Shown piece by piece: positions 36,569 to 44,856 of a stretch of DNA of 64,000 nucleotides. The notes beneath the pieces were generated by a model. The model did not search any database and had not been told where the DNA came from. It was given only the letters and a program-made list of their open reading frames with translations. The DNA lies in the NCBI GenBank assembly GCA_944321495.1, contig CALULP010000042.1, forward strand, positions 1 to 64,000, read 5' to 3'. Source of the DNA: an uncultured Bacteroides sp. (lineage in GTDB: Bacteria > Bacteroidota > Bacteroidia > Bacteroidales > Bacteroidaceae). A program made the translations under genes and the position numbers. Numbering within the stretch: the first letter of the stretch is position 1; the number at the start of each line of letters is the position of its first letter.

Positions 36569-38089
36569 TTATTGGTGTTGCTCCCTCAACAGGTCATTTA
36601 CTGTTTTCACGGGGTTGAACGTGCTCAGCGGAACTTCCACGAAAATGGTGTTCCAATCGCTCATTGCACCGTTCCACAGTCCCGGAAGTTCAAGAGCTTT
36701 CAGTTCCCTGCCGTTCTTCGACTTGTGCGAGATGAAGCCCGTAGCCTTGTCCACATACTGCAACAAATCGAATTTATGTCCTTTGTAATCACGCACGGCA
36801 CAAACCAAATCTACCGGGTTGAAGTGAGTCCCTTGCTCGAACATGGCTTTTTTCTCGGGATCATTCATGTCGATTTGCGAACTTTCCAGAATCTGTGATG
36901 AAATGGTACCGTCACTATTGTAAGCCATGAACGGGCCTCCGCCAGGTTCTCCCACATTTTTCACCATACCGCACACACGCATGGGGCGGTTCAGTTTTTT
37001 CTTCAGGTAAATTGCCAGTTCCGAGTCTTCAAGATTCTTGGTCTCGGGATTCTTGCAATGCAAATCTTTCTGGAGGAATTGCAGGATTTCCAACACCTGT
37101 TCGTGGGTATACTTACCACTATCTAACAGATGGAGGTAGGCAAAGACTTTTTGCTGCAAGCCTATCAAAATGCCGGCAATGAGTTTCTTATATAATATGG
37201 TATCCCCCTTACGTTTATCAGGCACTACATTATCGATGTTTTTAATGAATACCACGTCGGCATCCAAGTCGTTCAAATTCTCAATGAGGGCACCATGTCC
37301 TCCAGGACGGAACAACAGGCTTCCATCTTCATTGCGGAAGGGTTGGTTGTCCATATCGGCGGCAATCGTATCGGTACTTGGCTTTTGCTCGGAGAAAGTG
37401 ATATTATAATCCACGCCATAACGTTTGGCATAGACCGGTGCCTTGTCATCAACCAACGCTTTAAACAAAGCACGGTGTTCGGGCGAAACGGTGAAATGCA
37501 CATTGACCTTACCGTTGCGGTTGGTGGCATACAAAGCGCCTTCCACCAAGTGCTCCTCTACCGGCGTGCGGTTGGTATCCTCATAACGGTGGAACTTCAG
37601 CAAGCCTTTGGGCAATGAACCGTAGTTCAACCCCGGTTGTTCCAGCAACACCTTGACCACAGCCTTATAGTTGCCTTCGTCAATAAGGGCTGGAATGCCC
37701 TTGCCCGTCACCTCTTGACAAGCCTTGTCCAAATCCGCATAAAAAGCAAAATGCTCAATCTTGGCGAAGAAAGTCTTCTCGAATTCGGTTTGAGGCACAT
37801 CATTTGCCGAATTCAGGAATTCAAACAAGTTTTTAAACATGCGGCTGGCAGCTCCCGAAGCGGGAACGAACTTTACCACCGTTTTGTCTGTCTGGGTGTA
37901 GGCTTCCCATGTATCCAGATACTTCTTTTGTTGTTCAACATCCGGCACCATGATTCCATTGTCTACCGAGGCTGCCGAAAACAGTTTCAAGTAAGGGAAA
38001 CCTTTTTCAAAACAAGCCAGCTGTTCAGCTATCTTAGCTTCAGAAATTCCTTTCCGGGAAAGCAATTCAAGGTCTTGCTGTGTTAACAT
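36569..38089 (-). CDS. DUF4301 protein
   Basis: A 506-residue soluble protein of the Bacteroidetes family DUF4301. It contains KFVPASGAASRMFKNLFEFL and LLFRPGGHGALIENLNDLDADVVFIKNIDNV, which look like a sugar-nucleotidyltransferase-type nucleotide-binding core; activity is not established. It is preceded by a good promoter (38118-38148) and may be co-transcribed with purT, which starts 50 bases downstream. Confidence 0.85.
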   Translation of the reverse strand: MLTQQDLELLSRKGISEAKIAEQLACFEKGFPYLKLFSAASVDNGIMVPDVEQQKKYLDTWEAYTQTDKTVVKFVPASGAASRMFKNLFEFLNSANDVPQTEFEKTFFAKIEHFAFYADLDKACQEVTGKGIPALIDEGNYKAVVKVLLEQPGLNYGSLPKGLLKFHRYEDTNRTPVEEHLVEGALYATNRNGKVNVHFTVSPEHRALFKALVDDKAPVYAKRYGVDYNITFSEQKPSTDTIAADMDNQPFRNEDGSLLFRPGGHGALIENLNDLDADVVFIKNIDNVVPDKRKGDTILYKKLIAGILIGLQQKVFAYLHLLDSGKYTHEQVLEILQFLQKDLHCKNPETKNLEDSELAIYLKKKLNRPMRVCGMVKNVGEPGGGPFMAYNSDGTISSQILESSQIDMNDPEKKAMFEQGTHFNPVDLVCAVRDYKGHKFDLLQYVDKATGFISHKSKNGRELKALELPGLWNGAMSDWNTIFVEVPLSTFNPVKTVNDLLREQHQ

Positions 38090-38117
38090 ACTATTATCAT
38101 TTAATGATTTTCATGGT

Positions 38118-38148
38118 CAAAAGTACAAAGAAATATTTAACCAACCAA
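38118..38148 (-). promoter_or_regulatory. Promoter of the DUF4301 gene
   Basis: Complement of 38146-38148 reads TTG, then a 20-bp spacer, then TACTTTTG (complement of 38118-38125). About 30 bases before the DUF4301 start. Confidence 0.6.
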
Positions 38149-38206
38149 CAGCAACGGGAAAAAAGTTATCAAGTCCCTTTTACCCGTCTTCCTTTTCCCG
38201 GCCGGC

Positions 38207-38285
38207 AATCAACTTGTTTTGCATGCATGTTTAACTTGATTACCGGTCCTAATTAAGTTGATTGCCTGCCCGAATTAAGTTAGAA
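38207..38285. repeat. 22-bp-period array E (AATYAACTTRATT type, 4 units)
   Basis: Four units start at 38207, 38229, 38251 and 38273, exactly 22 bp apart; unit 2 has lost its first bases and unit 4 its last. Same family as arrays C and D. It lies in the 365-base gap (38090-38454) between the divergent DUF4301 and relA genes, outside both predicted transcripts. The rest of the gap holds their promoters. Confidence 0.87.
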
Positions 38286-38402
38286 ACAATCAGCCGCTCA
38301 TCCGACACCTTCTGGGCCATATCCTGGAAGCACTTTTGCAACAATCCAGCGACGTCTTTGCCACATTCTCCATGACCAACCATCCTGAAAAACAGCACAA
38401 CA

Positions 38403-38432
38403 TTTGCATCTGAAAAAAAATCACTAACTTTA
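38403..38432 (+). promoter_or_regulatory. Promoter of relA
   Basis: TTTG (38403-38406), 18-bp spacer, TAACTTTA (38425-38432), 22 bases before the relA start. Confidence 0.6.
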
Positions 38433-38454
38433 CACCATCAAAAAGCCCAGAATC

Positions 38455-40671
38455 ATGGAAACAAATGATTTCTTTACCCCGGACGAGAAAAAGCAACTGA
38501 CCGCGCTTTACCGGAAATTACTACTCCTATCGGGAGAAACCCTGCGCAAGGATGACTGCCATAAGTTGAAGAATCACCTTGTCAACGCCATACGGACCAA
38601 TGACTTGCAGCGTGACGTATTCGGGCTGAACCCGATTATCAAAGACATGCAGACTGCCGTAATCGTTGCAGAAGAAATCGGCATGAGACGTGCCTCCATA
38701 TTGGGCCTGATGCTTCATGACTCGGTTAAAAACGGCACCTACACAGCCGAACAAGTGGCTGAAGAGTTCGGTGAAGACGTGGCAGGCATCATCCGCGGAC
38801 TGATACGCGTCAACGAGCTATATGCCAAAAGCCCTACCGTCGAGTCTGAAAACTTCCGAAAACTGCTCCTGTCGTTTGCCGAAGACATGCGCGTCATCCT
38901 CATCATGATAGCCAACCGGGTCAACGTAATGCGCCAAATCAAAGATTGCCCCGATGACGAAGCACGGCGCAAAGTGGCCAACGAAGCAGCCTACCTGTAT
39001 GCCCCGCTTGCCCATAAACTGGGATTGTACAAGCTGAAATCCGAATTGGAAGACCTCTCGCTGAAGTACACCGAACACGATGTGTACTATCATATCAAAG
39101 AGAAGCTGAACGCCACCAAGGCAGCACGCGACCGCTACATTGCCGCCTTTATCCAGCCCATCCAGAAAAAACTGGAAGAAGCCGGATTAAAATTCCATAT
39201 CAAGGGGCGGACCAAGTCCATTCACTCCATTTACCAGAAAATGAAGAAACAGAAATGCCCCTTCGAAGGAGTGTACGACTTATTCGCCATCCGCGTCATC
39301 CTTGACTCTGCCCCCGACAAAGAAAAACAAGAATGCTGGCAGGTGTATTCCATCGTAACAGATATGTACCAGCCCAACCCCAAACGCTTGCGCGACTGGC
39401 TGTCCGTACCCAAAAGCAACGGCTACGAATCGCTGCACATCACCGTCATGGGGCCGGAAGGAAAATGGGTGGAAGTACAAATACGCACCGAACGCATGGA
39501 TGACATTGCCGAACGTGGACTGGCAGCACACTGGCGTTATAAAGGCATCAAAGGCGAAAACGGACTGGATGAATGGCTGAATTCCGTACGCGAAGCCTTG
39601 GAAAGTTCGGACAACGACCTGGAAGCGATGGACCGCTTCAAGCTTGAGTTATACGAAGACGAGGTCTTTGTCTTCACGCCCAAAGGCGACCTGTTCAAAC
39701 TGGCCAAAGGAGCTACGGTGCTTGATTTCGCCTTCCATATACACACCAACCTGGGATGCCGTTGCATCGGCGCCAAGGTAAACGGGAAGAACGTCCCCCT
39801 ACGACAGAAATTGCAAAGCGGCGACCAGGTAGAAGTCATGACCTCTACGACCCAAACGCCCAAACAAGACTGGCTGAACATTGTCACGACCTCCAAAGCC
39901 CGCACCAAAATACGCCAGGCACTGAAGGAAATGGCAGCCCGCCAACACGACTTTGCCAAGGAAACTTTGGAACGCAAATTCAAGAACCGCAAAATCGACT
40001 ACGATGAAGCTACCATGATGCGCCTCATCAAACGTATGGGATTCAAAGTCATCACAGAGTTCTACCAAAACATAGCCGACGGCACATTGGATGTAAACGA
40101 CATCATGGACCGTTATTTGGAACAACAGAAACGCGACAACGACGCACATGATGAAATACAATACCGCAGCGCGGAAAACTACAACTTCCAGAACCCGCAA
40201 CCCGACGAAAACGGAGGCAAAGAAGATGTGCTCATCATCGACCAAAACCTGAAAGGCATAGATTTCAAACTGGCACGTTGCTGCAACCCTATTTACGGTG
40301 ATGACGTATTTGGCTTCGTCAGCGTGACGGGCGGCATCAAAATACACCGTTGCGACTGTCCCAACGCCGCCGAACTGCGTGCGCGTTTCGGCTATCGCAT
40401 TGTCAAGGCACGTTGGGCCGGCAAATCGCAAGGCACGCAATACCCCATTACCTTGCGCGTAGTAGGACACGATGACATAGGAATAGTTACCAACATCACC
40501 TCCATCATTTCCAAGGAGGCAGGAATCAACCTGCGCAGCATCGGCATTGACTCCAACGACGGATTATTTTCTGGCACCCTTACCATCATGGTCGAAGATA
40601 CCGCCCGCTTGGAAGCCCTCATCAAGAAACTACGCACCGTAAAAGGTGTAAAACAAGTAACAAGAAACTGA
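38455..40671 (+). CDS. relA: (p)ppGpp synthetase RelA with degenerate hydrolase domain
   Basis: A 738-residue RelA/SpoT homologue with HD, synthetase, TGS, zinc-finger (ARCCNPIYGDD, CDCPNA) and ACT domains. The synthetase site is intact (GRTKSIHSIYQKM, SNGYESLHITV, WVEVQIRT). The hydrolase site is not: His53 of the Streptococcus enzyme is Asn59 here, the ED after the HD pair is Lys92-Asn93, and Asp144 is Asn154; only His88-Asp89 remain. So it should make but not degrade (p)ppGpp, and a second SpoT-like gene is expected elsewhere in the genome. It is followed by dgkA after five bases. Confidence 0.94.
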   Translation: METNDFFTPDEKKQLTALYRKLLLLSGETLRKDDCHKLKNHLVNAIRTNDLQRDVFGLNPIIKDMQTAVIVAEEIGMRRASILGLMLHDSVKNGTYTAEQVAEEFGEDVAGIIRGLIRVNELYAKSPTVESENFRKLLLSFAEDMRVILIMIANRVNVMRQIKDCPDDEARRKVANEAAYLYAPLAHKLGLYKLKSELEDLSLKYTEHDVYYHIKEKLNATKAARDRYIAAFIQPIQKKLEEAGLKFHIKGRTKSIHSIYQKMKKQKCPFEGVYDLFAIRVILDSAPDKEKQECWQVYSIVTDMYQPNPKRLRDWLSVPKSNGYESLHITVMGPEGKWVEVQIRTERMDDIAERGLAAHWRYKGIKGENGLDEWLNSVREALESSDNDLEAMDRFKLELYEDEVFVFTPKGDLFKLAKGATVLDFAFHIHTNLGCRCIGAKVNGKNVPLRQKLQSGDQVEVMTSTTQTPKQDWLNIVTTSKARTKIRQALKEMAARQHDFAKETLERKFKNRKIDYDEATMMRLIKRMGFKVITEFYQNIADGTLDVNDIMDRYLEQQKRDNDAHDEIQYRSAENYNFQNPQPDENGGKEDVLIIDQNLKGIDFKLARCCNPIYGDDVFGFVSVTGGIKIHRCDCPNAAELRARFGYRIVKARWAGKSQGTQYPITLRVVGHDDIGIVTNITSIISKEAGINLRSIGIDSNDGLFSGTLTIMVEDTARLEALIKKLRTVKGVKQVTRN

Positions 40672-40676
40672 ACGGC

Positions 40677-41048
40677 ATGCACTACGACTTCAAAAAACAA
40701 CTCCACAGCTTCCGATATGCCTGGCAAGGCTTGCGTTGCTGCATAGGAAAGGAACAAAACCTCAGTTTCCACCTCATTGCCGCTGCCCTTGTTATCGTGG
40801 CAGGCTTCAGCTTAGGAATCACCCGTGCAGAGTGGATTGCCATCACGCTTTGCATCGGGATGGTCATTGCTGCCGAACTATTCAACAGTGCCATCGAGCG
40901 GCTGGTTGACCTGGTTTCACCCCAACGCCATCCGCTTGCCGGACAAATAAAAGACATCGCTGCCGGAGCCGTACTGATATGTGCCCTGGCAGCGATGGTC
41001 GTAGGTCTGATTATTTTCATACCTTACCTTACACGTTTCTTCCTGTAA
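40677..41048 (+). CDS. dgkA: Diacylglycerol/undecaprenol kinase (DgkA family)
   Basis: A 123-residue membrane protein with three helices. It has the family stretches RYAWQGLRCCIGKEQNLSFH and AAELFNSAIERLVDLVSP (Glu and Asn of the active site). In most bacteria outside the proteobacteria this family phosphorylates undecaprenol for cell-wall lipid carrier recycling. It starts five bases after relA. Its last 25 bases overlap the converging MFS gene. Confidence 0.92.
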   Translation: MHYDFKKQLHSFRYAWQGLRCCIGKEQNLSFHLIAAALVIVAGFSLGITRAEWIAITLCIGMVIAAELFNSAIERLVDLVSPQRHPLAGQIKDIAAGAVLICALAAMVVGLIIFIPYLTRFFL

Positions 41049-41992
41049 TAAGGATAGGTTACCAAAAACAACAGTAATAAAGCAAACAACATTATACCCA
41101 GTGCCCAATACGCTGTAATAATCCCACAGCCCATGCATACGGCAACCGCCATGCCACTAATCCAGCCGGCATCGACTGCCAAATTGAGGGTCGTGTTTCC
41201 CGTACCCCGTTGGCAATGATGAGACAACTTGACAAACATCTTCACCAACGATGCCACAAAAAACAAGGGCAATACCAATAACAAGGCACAAACATACCAC
41301 GGCAAGAAGTTTTCCAACCACAGGACCGCCAACCCCAATGCCACAGCTATCACCAATACGTTAAAAGCCGGCAACAAAGCACGCAACAACAGGAAACGGT
41401 CAAGATTCACCACACTTACCCCTATGGGAGCCCTGAAAGGCACATAGACAAATACGGCCTCCAATACGCCTATCAGTCCGAATGCCATGCTCAGATACAA
41501 CGCCGCCGGCATACCTTCACGCTGATACAGCCAACAGCCCAATACGATACCGGCAAACATGCCGATGCGGTTCATCAAGGCGTAAATCTGATTGCCGCTG
41601 GTACGATTGCCCGAAACCGTAATGTCAATGCTCACAGTAACCCCGGCAGCCGAAGCCAAGCCGAAACAGGCGCCTTGCACCGCAGCCAGTACCGCCCGCG
41701 AAGTAACCCCATCCCAATAGACATACCCCGCAATGGCGGCCAACATGCCAAGCAAAGCCCCTATAAACACATGCTTCCTGCGATATGTATCTCCCAAATA
41801 GGCATTGAACGGACCGGACAACATCATCCCGGCGACAAACGCCAGGCAAACCTTCCATGCCTCCTGTCCCAATGCCGTGAGCAATGCCGAAAGCGACATG
41901 TAGGCAGCCATGTACAACAGGCAACCTCCCATGCCTATCCGCCTGAACGCGGGAGTCAGCACCGCCCGATACTCAATACTGCTCTTTCTCAT
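41024..41992 (-). CDS. MFS-type transporter
   Basis: A 322-residue protein with about ten hydrophobic helices. The loop [15 protein letters not shown] after helix 2 fits the major-facilitator signature G-x-x-x-D-R-x-x-R. At 322 residues it is shorter than the usual ~400 and may lack one or two helices. The substrate is unknown. It follows panB on the same strand with a 20-base overlap, so a role in pantothenate or a related metabolite is possible but unproven. It overlaps dgkA by 25 bases at its 3' end. Confidence 0.75.
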   Translation of the reverse strand: MRKSSIEYRAVLTPAFRRIGMGGCLLYMAAYMSLSALLTALGQEAWKVCLAFVAGMMLSGPFNAYLGDTYRRKHVFIGALLGMLAAIAGYVYWDGVTSRAVLAAVQGACFGLASAAGVTVSIDITVSGNRTSGNQIYALMNRIGMFAGIVLGCWLYQREGMPAALYLSMAFGLIGVLEAVFVYVPFRAPIGVSVVNLDRFLLLRALLPAFNVLVIAVALGLAVLWLENFLPWYVCALLLVLPLFFVASLVKMFVKLSHHCQRGTGNTTLNLAVDAGWISGMAVAVCMGCGIITAYWALGIMLFALLLLFLVTYPYYRKKRVR

Positions 41993-42794
41993 TGGGGAAA
42001 TCCAGGTTCTTCACATCCGAAACATAGCGGCTGATGGCATCCGTCATCACGGTATGCAAGTCGGCATAACGGCGCAGGAAGCGCGGACGGAATCCATTGT
42101 TCATGCCCAGCATGTCTTGCACCACCAGTACCTGACCGTCCACATCGCCCCCGGCGCCTATGCCGATAACCGGGATAGCCAGTTCGTGTGAAACCCTTCC
42201 GGCAAGCAAGGCCGGAATCTTCTCCAGCACAACGCCAAAACATCCCGCTTCTTCCAGCAGGTGGGCATCGCGCACCAACTTCTCAGCCTCAGCGTCATCC
42301 TTGGCACGCACCGTGTAAGTACCATATTTATTAATGGATTGCGGCATCAGCCCCAAGTGTCCCATTACCGGAATGCCTGCGCTGATGATGCGCTTTACCG
42401 TACCGATTACTTCCTCGCCGCCTTCCAGCTTCAAGGCATCGGCATGGCTTTCCTTCATGATGCGGATGGCAGAAGCCAATCCCTCCAGTTCGTTGCCTTG
42501 ATAGGAACCGAAAGGCATGTCCACTACCACCATGGCACGTTTCACACCACGCACTACCGACTTGCCGTGATAAATCATCTGGTCAAGTGTAATGGGCAAG
42601 GTAGTCACATTTCCTGCCATCACGTTCGATGCGGAGTCGCCTACCAATATCACATCCACCCCGGCGCCATCCACAATCTGTGCCATGGTGTAATCATACG
42701 CTGTCAGCATAGAAATCTTTTCGCCCCGTTGCTTCATTTCCACAAGGCGATGCGTGGTTACCTTACGCGTGTCATCCGAAATGTATCCAGCCAT
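41973..42794 (-). CDS. panB: 3-methyl-2-oxobutanoate hydroxymethyltransferase PanB
   Basis: A 273-residue TIM-barrel enzyme making ketopantoate for coenzyme A synthesis. It has [20 protein letters not shown] near the N-terminus, [11 protein letters not shown] (metal-binding Asp), LEGGEE, and [12 protein letters not shown]. The gene overlaps the MFS gene by 20 bases and lies 55 bases after the HAD phosphatase gene. Confidence 0.95.
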   Translation of the reverse strand: MAGYISDDTRKVTTHRLVEMKQRGEKISMLTAYDYTMAQIVDGAGVDVILVGDSASNVMAGNVTTLPITLDQMIYHGKSVVRGVKRAMVVVDMPFGSYQGNELEGLASAIRIMKESHADALKLEGGEEVIGTVKRIISAGIPVMGHLGLMPQSINKYGTYTVRAKDDAEAEKLVRDAHLLEEAGCFGVVLEKIPALLAGRVSHELAIPVIGIGAGGDVDGQVLVVQDMLGMNNGFRPRFLRRYADLHTVMTDAISRYVSDVKNLDFPNEKEQY

Positions 42795-42849
42795 AATATT
42801 TAATGTTTTATTTTAATACTTAACTGATAATATACTAATTATAAATCAC

Positions 42850-43497
42850 TTATTGTCTTACATCATTCAATTTCTCCAAAGTAAATCCCTTGAAATCCTC
42901 AATTACATAATGGCACAACGGCTCCACAACTTCCCGCGGATGGGTAGTCGCCAGTCCCACCACGGTGGCACCTGCTGCCATGCCAGCCTTCAACCCGTTT
43001 ACCGAATCCTCGAACACAAGGGTGGTTTCCGGCGTAGAACCACACACCTTCATGCCCAGCAGATAGCAATCAGGGGCAGGCTTAGAGCGCGTAAACATAT
43101 CTGCTGTCAGAATGTGCCCGAACATCGGCTTCACTTCCGGATGCGCCTTATACACGGCTGCCATCTTCAATTCGTTCGAACTGGTCACAACGGCTGTTAC
43201 CACGCCCTTATCGGTCAAAGACCTAACAAAATCCAGAACGCCAGGCACATATTCGTAATCCATCCCCCGTTCAAAGCGGTTCAGCGCATCGGTAATCTCC
43301 GCCCTCTTCTCCGCCTGTCCGGCAAAGAACGTATCAAAAATATACGCCAACGTTTGTCCTTTGATGCGGGCATCCAGGTCGTCCATTTGCAGGAATTTCT
43401 TCCCAATCCGGCTCCAGAACAAGCTGTATTGCCGTTCCGTATCCATAATGACACCGTCAAAGTCAAACAACACGGCTTTTATCTTCCTTATATCCAT
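42850..43497 (-). CDS. HAD-family phosphatase/phosphoglucomutase
   Basis: A 215-residue HAD hydrolase with the nucleophile motif VLFDFDGVIMDT (DxD) at its start, a helical cap, TSSNELK (motif II), the motif III lysine in FTRSKPAP, and VFEDSVNGLKAG (motif IV). It resembles beta-phosphoglucomutase and sugar-phosphate phosphatases; the substrate is not clear. The longer frame up to 43671 is rejected because a promoter (43525-43556) lies inside it. Confidence 0.88.
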   Translation of the reverse strand: MDIRKIKAVLFDFDGVIMDTERQYSLFWSRIGKKFLQMDDLDARIKGQTLAYIFDTFFAGQAEKRAEITDALNRFERGMDYEYVPGVLDFVRSLTDKGVVTAVVTSSNELKMAAVYKAHPEVKPMFGHILTADMFTRSKPAPDCYLLGMKVCGSTPETTLVFEDSVNGLKAGMAAGATVVGLATTHPREVVEPLCHYVIEDFKGFTLEKLNDVRQ

Positions 43498-43524
43498 TCG
43501 GTGCACAAGGTCTTTTTTCGGGTA

Positions 43525-43556
43525 CAAAGGTCTTAAATCTATCTGAATGATGCAAA
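43525..43556 (-). promoter_or_regulatory. Promoter of the HAD gene
   Basis: Complement of 43553-43556 reads TTTG, then a 20-bp spacer, then GACCTTTG (complement of 43525-43532, one base off consensus). 28 bases before the ATG at 43497. Confidence 0.55.
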
Positions 43557-43664
43557 CGAACGGAAAGGAAAAAGCATCCGGAAGGACAAACCAGCATGGC
43601 AGAAACCCCGACTTTGGCAATCTTTGGCGGAAGCTATACCCCCTCTTCCCGCCGCCTTGAAGAA

Positions 43665-43749
43665 GAATCATCGTACATGATTTAGGGAATCATCGTGCAT
43701 GATTCTAGGAATCATCGTACATGATTCCGGGAATCATCCTGGATGATTC
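43665..43749. repeat. 22-bp-period array B (GAATCATCGTACATGATTC type, 4 units)
   Basis: Four 19-base units start at 43665, 43687, 43709 and 43731, exactly 22 bp apart, matching array A at 18150. Just upstream CTTCCCGCCGCCTT matches the array A flank. A further stretch GTACTACTTTGACGAGGCT near 43758 resembles a unit of array F. The array lies in a 418-base gap (43498-43915), between the promoters of the divergent HAD and DUF6125-like genes. Confidence 0.9.
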
Positions 43750-43851
43750 CTCCCCGAAGTACTACTTTGACGAGGCTTTCCCCGCCGGACAAGAAGCAGA
43801 AGCCCGGTCCTTACCACCGTTTGGCCGGACGCGGACATTCCTCAGATTTTG

Positions 43852-43883
43852 TTTGGGAAGTTAAAAAATCGCCTGTATCTTTG
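43852..43883 (+). promoter_or_regulatory. Promoter of the DUF6125-like gene
   Basis: TTTG (43852-43855), 20-bp spacer, TATCTTTG (43876-43883): a full consensus match, 32 bases before the ATG at 43916. Confidence 0.7.
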
Positions 43884-43915
43884 ACGACACTTAAACAGAA
43901 AGGAATCAAAACACA

Positions 43916-44446
43916 ATGAAAAACGACCTGTTGCAATCACTCTCGAAAGAGCAGCTGCTCCGCCTCATCGAAGACTACTCCAAGAACTGGCTGGCCATGG
44001 ACGGCGTATGGTTCCAGTCCGTTGAGCGCATGAGGGGCATGGATGAAGCCATGCACCACGACGCAGAGGCATGGAAACGATACACCGTCATCGAAGGGAA
44101 ACGCATCAAACAGTTCTTGAGCCTGCCCCAACGCCCCGGGTTGGAAGGACTTGCCCTGGCCCTCCAGCTCCGTTTCTATGCCAACCTGAACGAGGCAGAC
44201 CTCTTGTGGAATCCGGAAAAGACCACACTGGTTTACCGCACACGCGAATGCCGCGTGCAACGGGCCCGCGAGCGGAAAGGCATGCCTTTCCATCCCTGCA
44301 AACCGGTGGGCGAAATAGAATATGCAGGTTTTGCCCGTGCCATCGACGACCGCATTGCCTGCCAATGCCTCAGTTGCTTCCCCGACGTTACCGATACCTC
44401 CTGCTGCTGTGCCTGGAAGTTCTGGTTGGAAGAAACTGAACTGTAA
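43916..44446 (+). CDS. DUF6125-like cysteine-rich cytosolic protein
   Basis: A 176-residue soluble protein. The start LLQSLSKEQLLRLIEDYSKNW and the pattern WFQSVERMRGMDEAMHHD fit the DUF6125 group as I recall it. The C-terminal half has clustered Cys (RTRECRVQRARERKGMPFHPC, CQCLSCFPDV, SCCCAWKFW) that could bind a metal or iron-sulfur centre. Function unknown. It is monocistronic: good promoter upstream, terminator 18 bases after the stop. Confidence 0.65.
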   Translation: MKNDLLQSLSKEQLLRLIEDYSKNWLAMDGVWFQSVERMRGMDEAMHHDAEAWKRYTVIEGKRIKQFLSLPQRPGLEGLALALQLRFYANLNEADLLWNPEKTTLVYRTRECRVQRARERKGMPFHPCKPVGEIEYAGFARAIDDRIACQCLSCFPDVTDTSCCCAWKFWLEETEL

Positions 44447-44464
44447 ATCACAATAAGAAAAAAG

Positions 44465-44496
44465 AAAAGCCCCGCTGATTTCTCAGCAGGGCTTTT
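44465..44496. terminator. Bidirectional terminator (DUF6125-like gene / tRNA-Cys)
   Basis: A 14-bp stem with one mismatch (44465-44478 with 44483-44496, 4-base loop). The - strand continues CTTTTTTC after the stem, a good U tract for ending the tRNA transcript; the + strand ends in GCTTTT. Confidence 0.8.
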
Positions 44497-44507
44497 GCGG
44501 TGGGTTG

Positions 44508-44579
44508 AGGTACCTGGCGGATTCGAACCGCCGTACGCGGTTTTGCAGACCGCTGACTAAGCCACTCATCCAAGGTACC
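44508..44579 (-). tRNA. tRNA-Cys (GCA)
   Basis: Read on the - strand, the sequence folds as a cloverleaf. The acceptor stem is GGTACCT with AGGTACC and the discriminator is U, as expected for Cys. The anticodon stem is GCGGT/ACCGC around loop CTGCAAA, giving anticodon GCA. The T arm is GGCGG-TTCGAAT-CCGCC. CCA is not encoded. It has its own promoter and terminator. Confidence 0.96.
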
Positions 44580-44604
44580 GTTACCTTTTTTCGGGTTGCG
44601 GGTG

Positions 44605-44634
44605 CAAAGGTAACGCTTTTTCCCGAACCTGCAA
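44605..44634 (-). promoter_or_regulatory. Promoter of tRNA-Cys
   Basis: Complement of 44632-44634 reads TTG, then exactly 19 bp, then TACCTTTG (complement of 44605-44612). 25 bases upstream of the mature tRNA 5' end. Its -33 box lies against the stop of the FeoB-associated gene. Confidence 0.75.
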
Positions 44635-44856
44635 CTATCCGCAACAACTTTTCTTGTTTTTTTTCGCGAGTGATACCGATTTGCCGTTCCATTTCGCATC
44701 GGAAGTGCCCGGACATTGGGAACAACCTCCCGGGCATGAGTTGCAAAGCGACTCTTTACGCCTCATCCTACAGGCAGAAGAATAAATTTTGCGCCCTATC
44801 CACACCACGCACAGCACCAATACCAATAGTACTATCCAATCTTGCCAACCGTTCAT
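44635..44856 (-). CDS. FeoB-associated Cys-rich membrane protein
   Basis: A 73-residue protein with one N-terminal membrane helix (WIVLLVLVLCVVWIGRKIY) and a cysteine-rich tail (SLCNSCPGGCSQCPG, ending KKSCCG). This is the pattern of the small protein that accompanies FeoB in many Bacteroidetes and may take a FeoC-like or iron-handling role. The start at 44856 overlaps the feoB stop by four bases (ATGA). A longer frame to 44988 lies inside feoB and is not used. Confidence 0.85.
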   Translation of the reverse strand: MNGWQDWIVLLVLVLCVVWIGRKIYSSACRMRRKESLCNSCPGGCSQCPGTSDAKWNGKSVSLAKKNKKSCCG

